From Pirellulales bacterium (GTDB lineage: Bacteria; Planctomycetota; Planctomycetia; Pirellulales; Lacipirellulaceae), in the NCBI GenBank assembly GCA_019636345.1, contig JAHBXQ010000002.1, positions 930,001-994,000 on the forward strand: DNA of 64,000 nucleotides, in the 5' to 3' direction. Position numbers and translations under genes: made by a program. The notes beneath the pieces were generated by a model. It did not search any database. It saw only the letters and a list, made by a program, of their open reading frames with translations, and had not been told where the DNA came from. Shown piece after piece: positions 62,201 to 64,000 of the stretch; the first letter of the stretch is position 1; every line of letters begins with the position of its first letter.

Positions 62201-62708
62201 ACTGAGCCGCGCCATCGAGCCCTGGTACGTGCTGGGCGAGGAACCGGCCGGCGGGTACACGGCCCGCTACGTCGACTCGTCGATCGAGCGACTGCAGGTC
62301 AAGGCCCGCGGGGTGACCAGTCCGCGGTACGTCCTCGCCTGCAACGGTCGCCGCGTGCCGCTGCATCCCACGGGGGTCGAAGGGGAGTTCGTCGCGGGGA
62401 TCCGGTACCGGGCTTGGCAGCCGCCGAGCTGTCTCCACCCCACGATTGGCATTGACGCCCCGCTCGTGTTCGATTTAATCGACGAGTGGAATGGCCGCTC
62501 CGTCGGGGGGTGCCAGTACCATGTCGGTCACCCAGGCGGGATCAACCCGGCGACGTTTCCGGTCAATGCGCTGGAGGCGGAGAGCCGTCGAGCGACGCGA
62601 TTCTTCGGATTCGGACACACCGGCGGGCCGACGGTCGCCCCGCCGGCTGACGTCACGCCCGAATTTCCGCTGACGCTTGATCTACGTCGCGGCAAGGCGC
62701 CTGTTTGA
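59241..62708 (+). CDS. Transglutaminase-like protease fused to DUF2126
   Basis: An 1155-residue protein. The start at 59241 gives the usual MSIRVALHHKTSYSYDRLIE; the longer frame adds an arginine-rich stretch. Residues 1-290 are a transglutaminase-like cysteine hydrolase with a complete triad: C180 in GSGSCRDSAW, H229 in LHAWTEVYLPGAGW, D245 in GLDPTSG. The DUF2126 part begins about residue 320 with RLTMGGEPTFVSIDDM and contains IEVNVHPAHNWGEL and GTGGGNHVVLGGATPADSPW. DUF2126 has been linked to amide ligases in comparative work on this operon type; I state that as recalled knowledge. It overlaps the next gene by TGATG. Confidence 0.92.
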   Translation: MSIRVALHHKTSYSYDRLIEVSPQIIRLRPAVHCRTPVLSYSLRVAPEQHFLNWQQDAFGNFLARCVFPEKIGSLSIEIDLVAEMKSINPFDFFLEPYAESFPFAYEAAELADLKPYFATAPVGRLFHAFLGSVDRTPRRTIDFLVELNQRLQHEIKYLVRMEPGVQTPEESLERGSGSCRDSAWLLVQLLRHLGFAARFASGYLIQLVADVKPLEGPEGPTADFTDLHAWTEVYLPGAGWVGLDPTSGLLAGEGHLPLACTPSPISAAPITGSHEMCEVEFDFAMSVARVHEDPRVTKPYTEQQWERIETLGHVVDDRLAANDVRLTMGGEPTFVSIDDMTGDEWQTAAVGPTKRRLAGDLLMRLKSRFAPTGLVHHGQGKWYPGESLPRWAMHNYWRLDGEPIWLDPALFADIEGDYGHTAADAMTFIRSLAERLAVNPDHAVHAFEDVMYYTWRERRLPANVDVHDSKLEDAEERARIARVFEQGITQPVGTVLPLQFRWWEESPRWQSGAWVVRSDEMFLIPGDSPMGYRLPLQSLLYAGGDAAAAEYYALDPLDATAALPPYRALRQRRDEVPWSVGYYGNGVADSTAVAVRRQRQLTAVGADGGHGFAGGDEGDSDSHAETPDSPRATRGGEPYKVDGWYGDPSDVVRTALCVEPREGKLHVFMPPIDRLEVYLDLVAAVEQTAEALATPVVLEGYLPPHDSRLQHIKISPDPGVIEVNVHPAHNWGELVEITSGIYEDARQSRLGTEKFDLDGSHTGTGGGNHVVLGGATPADSPWLRRPDLLKSFLSYWHNHPSLSYLFCNKFIGPTSQAPRVDEGRADALYELKIAFEQIQRDAPCPPWKVDRVFRHLLVDGTGNTHRAEFCIDKLFSPDTASGRLGLVEFRAFEMPPHVRMSLTQQLLIRTLVARFWERPYEAPLVTWNTTLHDRWMLPHFVWQDFCGVVEDCRAEGYELETEWFAPHLEFRFPKIGAFVHRGVEVELSRAIEPWYVLGEEPAGGYTARYVDSSIERLQVKARGVTSPRYVLACNGRRVPLHPTGVEGEFVAGIRYRAWQPPSCLHPTIGIDAPLVFDLIDEWNGRSVGGCQYHVGHPGGINPATFPVNALEAESRRATRFFGFGHTGGPTVAPPADVTPEFPLTLDLRRGKAPV

Positions 62709-64000
62709 TGCAAGGACAGCAGCAGACAGCCGGAATGTCCCCCGGCGCCTCTCCCGCGGCGCCGTCGCGCTCCCTGCTGGACGCTCCCTACGGACCGCTG
62801 CCGACCGGCTACGACGAGGCGCTCGGCCCCGATGGCGCCTATCGCCCGCGCTGGCGGGAATTCGCCGAGCAACTCGCCAAGGTCGGCGCCCCCGATTTCA
62901 AACGCCGCTGGGCCGAGTCGCAGCGACTGATCTACGAAAACGGACTGGCTTACAGCGCCTACGGCGATCCGGTCAGCAACGCGCGTCCCTGGCAACTCGA
63001 TCCGCTGCCGCTCATCGTGCCGATCGACGAGTGGCAAGTCCTGGCCGAAGGTCTCGCCCAGCGCGCCGCCCTGCTGCGATTGACCCTCGCCGACTTGTTG
63101 GGAAAGCAAACGCTCGTCCGCGACGGCGTACTCCCTGCCGAGGCCCTCTTCCGTCACCCGGGATTCTGCCGCCCGTTTCATCAAGCGGCTCCGGCCGAAC
63201 CCGAGCAGTTCCTGCAACTGTACGCCGCCGACGTCGCGCGGGCCGAGGACGGCTCGTGGTGGGTGCTCGGCGATCGCACCGAGAGCCCCTCCGGCGCCGG
63301 GTTCGTCATCGAGAATCGGGTCGTCGTCTCGCGGATGTTGCCCGAGGCGTTTCGCTCGATGTACGTCCATCGGCTCGCCCCGTTTTTCATCGCGGTGCAG
63401 GATCGGCTGCGCGAGCGAGCGCATACGCACCGCGACAATCCGCGGATCGTTTACCTCAGCCAGGGGCCGCGGGACCCCGATTTCTTCGAGGACGCCTACC
63501 TGGCCCGCTACCTCGGCTATACGTTGGTCGAGGGCGCCGACTTGGCGGTCCGCAACAGCCGCGTCTGGCTCAAGACGCTCGAAGGGCTCTCGCCGGTCGA
63601 CGTCATCCTGCGGCGTCCCAACAGCGTCGCCTGCGACCCGCTCGAACTGGGGGGCCAATCCGAGCTCGGGGCCGCCGGGCTGCTCCACGCGGTCCGCTCG
63701 GGCAATCTGTCGATTTTGAATCCGTTGGGCAGCGGGCTGGTCGAGTCCGCCGTCTTCATGGCGTTCATGCCCCGCTTGGCCCAGGCCTTGCTCAAGGAGC
63801 CGCTCAAGTTGCCCGGCGTCGCCACGTGGTGGTGCGGCGAGCCGGAGTCGCTCGCCTACGTCCTGGCCAATCTTGACCGCCTGCGCGTGAAGCACGCCTA
63901 TCGCCGTCGCGGGCAGGACAACACCTTGGGCCGCGAACTGGGGGAACTCTCGCGGGACGAGCTCGTCGCTCGAATCAAGGACCGCCCGTACGACTACGTC
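62708..64000 (+). CDS. Second circularly permuted ATP-grasp protein (partial, runs off the window)
   Basis: The frame begins at an ATG sharing one base with the upstream stop and is open to the last base (431 codons). The sequence is related to, but distinct from, the protein at 56654-58108: LADLLGKQTLVRDGVLPAEA parallels the first gene's [20 protein letters not shown], and PVDVILRRPNSVACDPLEL parallels its [14 protein letters not shown]. Homologues in this operon type are often long (about 850 residues) with a fused alpha-E domain, which would lie beyond the window. The N-terminal 20 residues are low complexity. Confidence 0.88.
   Translation, partial: MQGQQQTAGMSPGASPAAPSRSLLDAPYGPLPTGYDEALGPDGAYRPRWREFAEQLAKVGAPDFKRRWAESQRLIYENGLAYSAYGDPVSNARPWQLDPLPLIVPIDEWQVLAEGLAQRAALLRLTLADLLGKQTLVRDGVLPAEALFRHPGFCRPFHQAAPAEPEQFLQLYAADVARAEDGSWWVLGDRTESPSGAGFVIENRVVVSRMLPEAFRSMYVHRLAPFFIAVQDRLRERAHTHRDNPRIVYLSQGPRDPDFFEDAYLARYLGYTLVEGADLAVRNSRVWLKTLEGLSPVDVILRRPNSVACDPLELGGQSELGAAGLLHAVRSGNLSILNPLGSGLVESAVFMAFMPRLAQALLKEPLKLPGVATWWCGEPESLAYVLANLDRLRVKHAYRRRGQDNTLGRELGELSRDELVARIKDRPYDYV

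Noticed and set aside
1-64000. CRISPR arrays, insertion sequences or prophage genes
   Set aside because: No regularly spaced direct repeats, transposase, integrase or phage structural motifs were found on either strand.

Overview
This window looks like a chromosomal segment from a GC-rich planctomycete, probably of the Pirellulales. The reasons are two DUF1559 pseudopilins with the H-X9-DG motif, several PEP-CTERM proteins carrying dockerin-like repeats, a PVC-type membrane-bound dehydrogenase/cytochrome c giant, an SHD1 protein, and an ECF sigma factor paired with a FecR/LamG protein. No rRNA, tRNA, insertion sequence, phage gene or CRISPR array was recognised.

Region 1 (1-11470) is respiratory. 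The tail of a sigma-54 activator faces nrfHA (cytochrome c nitrite reductase, minus strand). Divergent from nrfHA runs a tightly overlapping six-gene plus-strand operon: a PQQ-like beta-propeller lipoprotein, a second beta-propeller, a Tat-exported NapG-like ferredoxin, a NapH-like membrane polyferredoxin, a membrane-anchored NuoE-NuoF fusion, and a NuoG/GltD-like flavo-iron-sulfur protein that lacks its pyridine-nucleotide domain. Together these read as a wired path from NADH to the periplasm, possibly feeding nitrite reduction. This is the best candidate for an undescribed system in the window.

Region 2 (11491-28104) deals with sugars and the cell surface. It holds a GH16 glucanase, an exported ADP-ribosylglycohydrolase-like protein with an MFS transporter, a four-gene PEP-CTERM/DUF1559/lipoprotein/PEP-CTERM module (15985-19734), and a XylR-type regulator. 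The regulator is divergent from a Gfo/Idh/MocA dehydrogenase and a 1763-residue dehydrogenase-HEAT-cytochrome c-DUF1080 fusion.

Region 3 (28179-38424) holds a STAS protein and a visibly less GC-rich operon of RedB-like protein, histidine kinase and response regulator. It continues with mscL, an rluD-like gene with a membrane-anchored partner, and the ECF sigma/FecR-LamG pair.

Region 4 (39152-50535) repeats the PEP-CTERM/DUF1559/lipoprotein/PEP-CTERM gene order on the plus strand. It adds a GH128-type beta-1,3-glucanase and an SHD1 protein.

Region 5 (50553-55755) is a type-I-secretion-like operon (ABC, HlyD, TolC). Every catalytic motif of the ABC ATPase domain is degenerate.

Region 6 (56654-64000) is a peptide-ligase operon: circularly permuted ATP-grasp, alpha-E, transglutaminase-DUF2126, and a second ATP-grasp cut by the window end.

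Start codons were moved inward from the longest frame wherever a ribosome-binding site, signal peptide or overlap supported it. All functions are read from the sequence by eye, without database searches.
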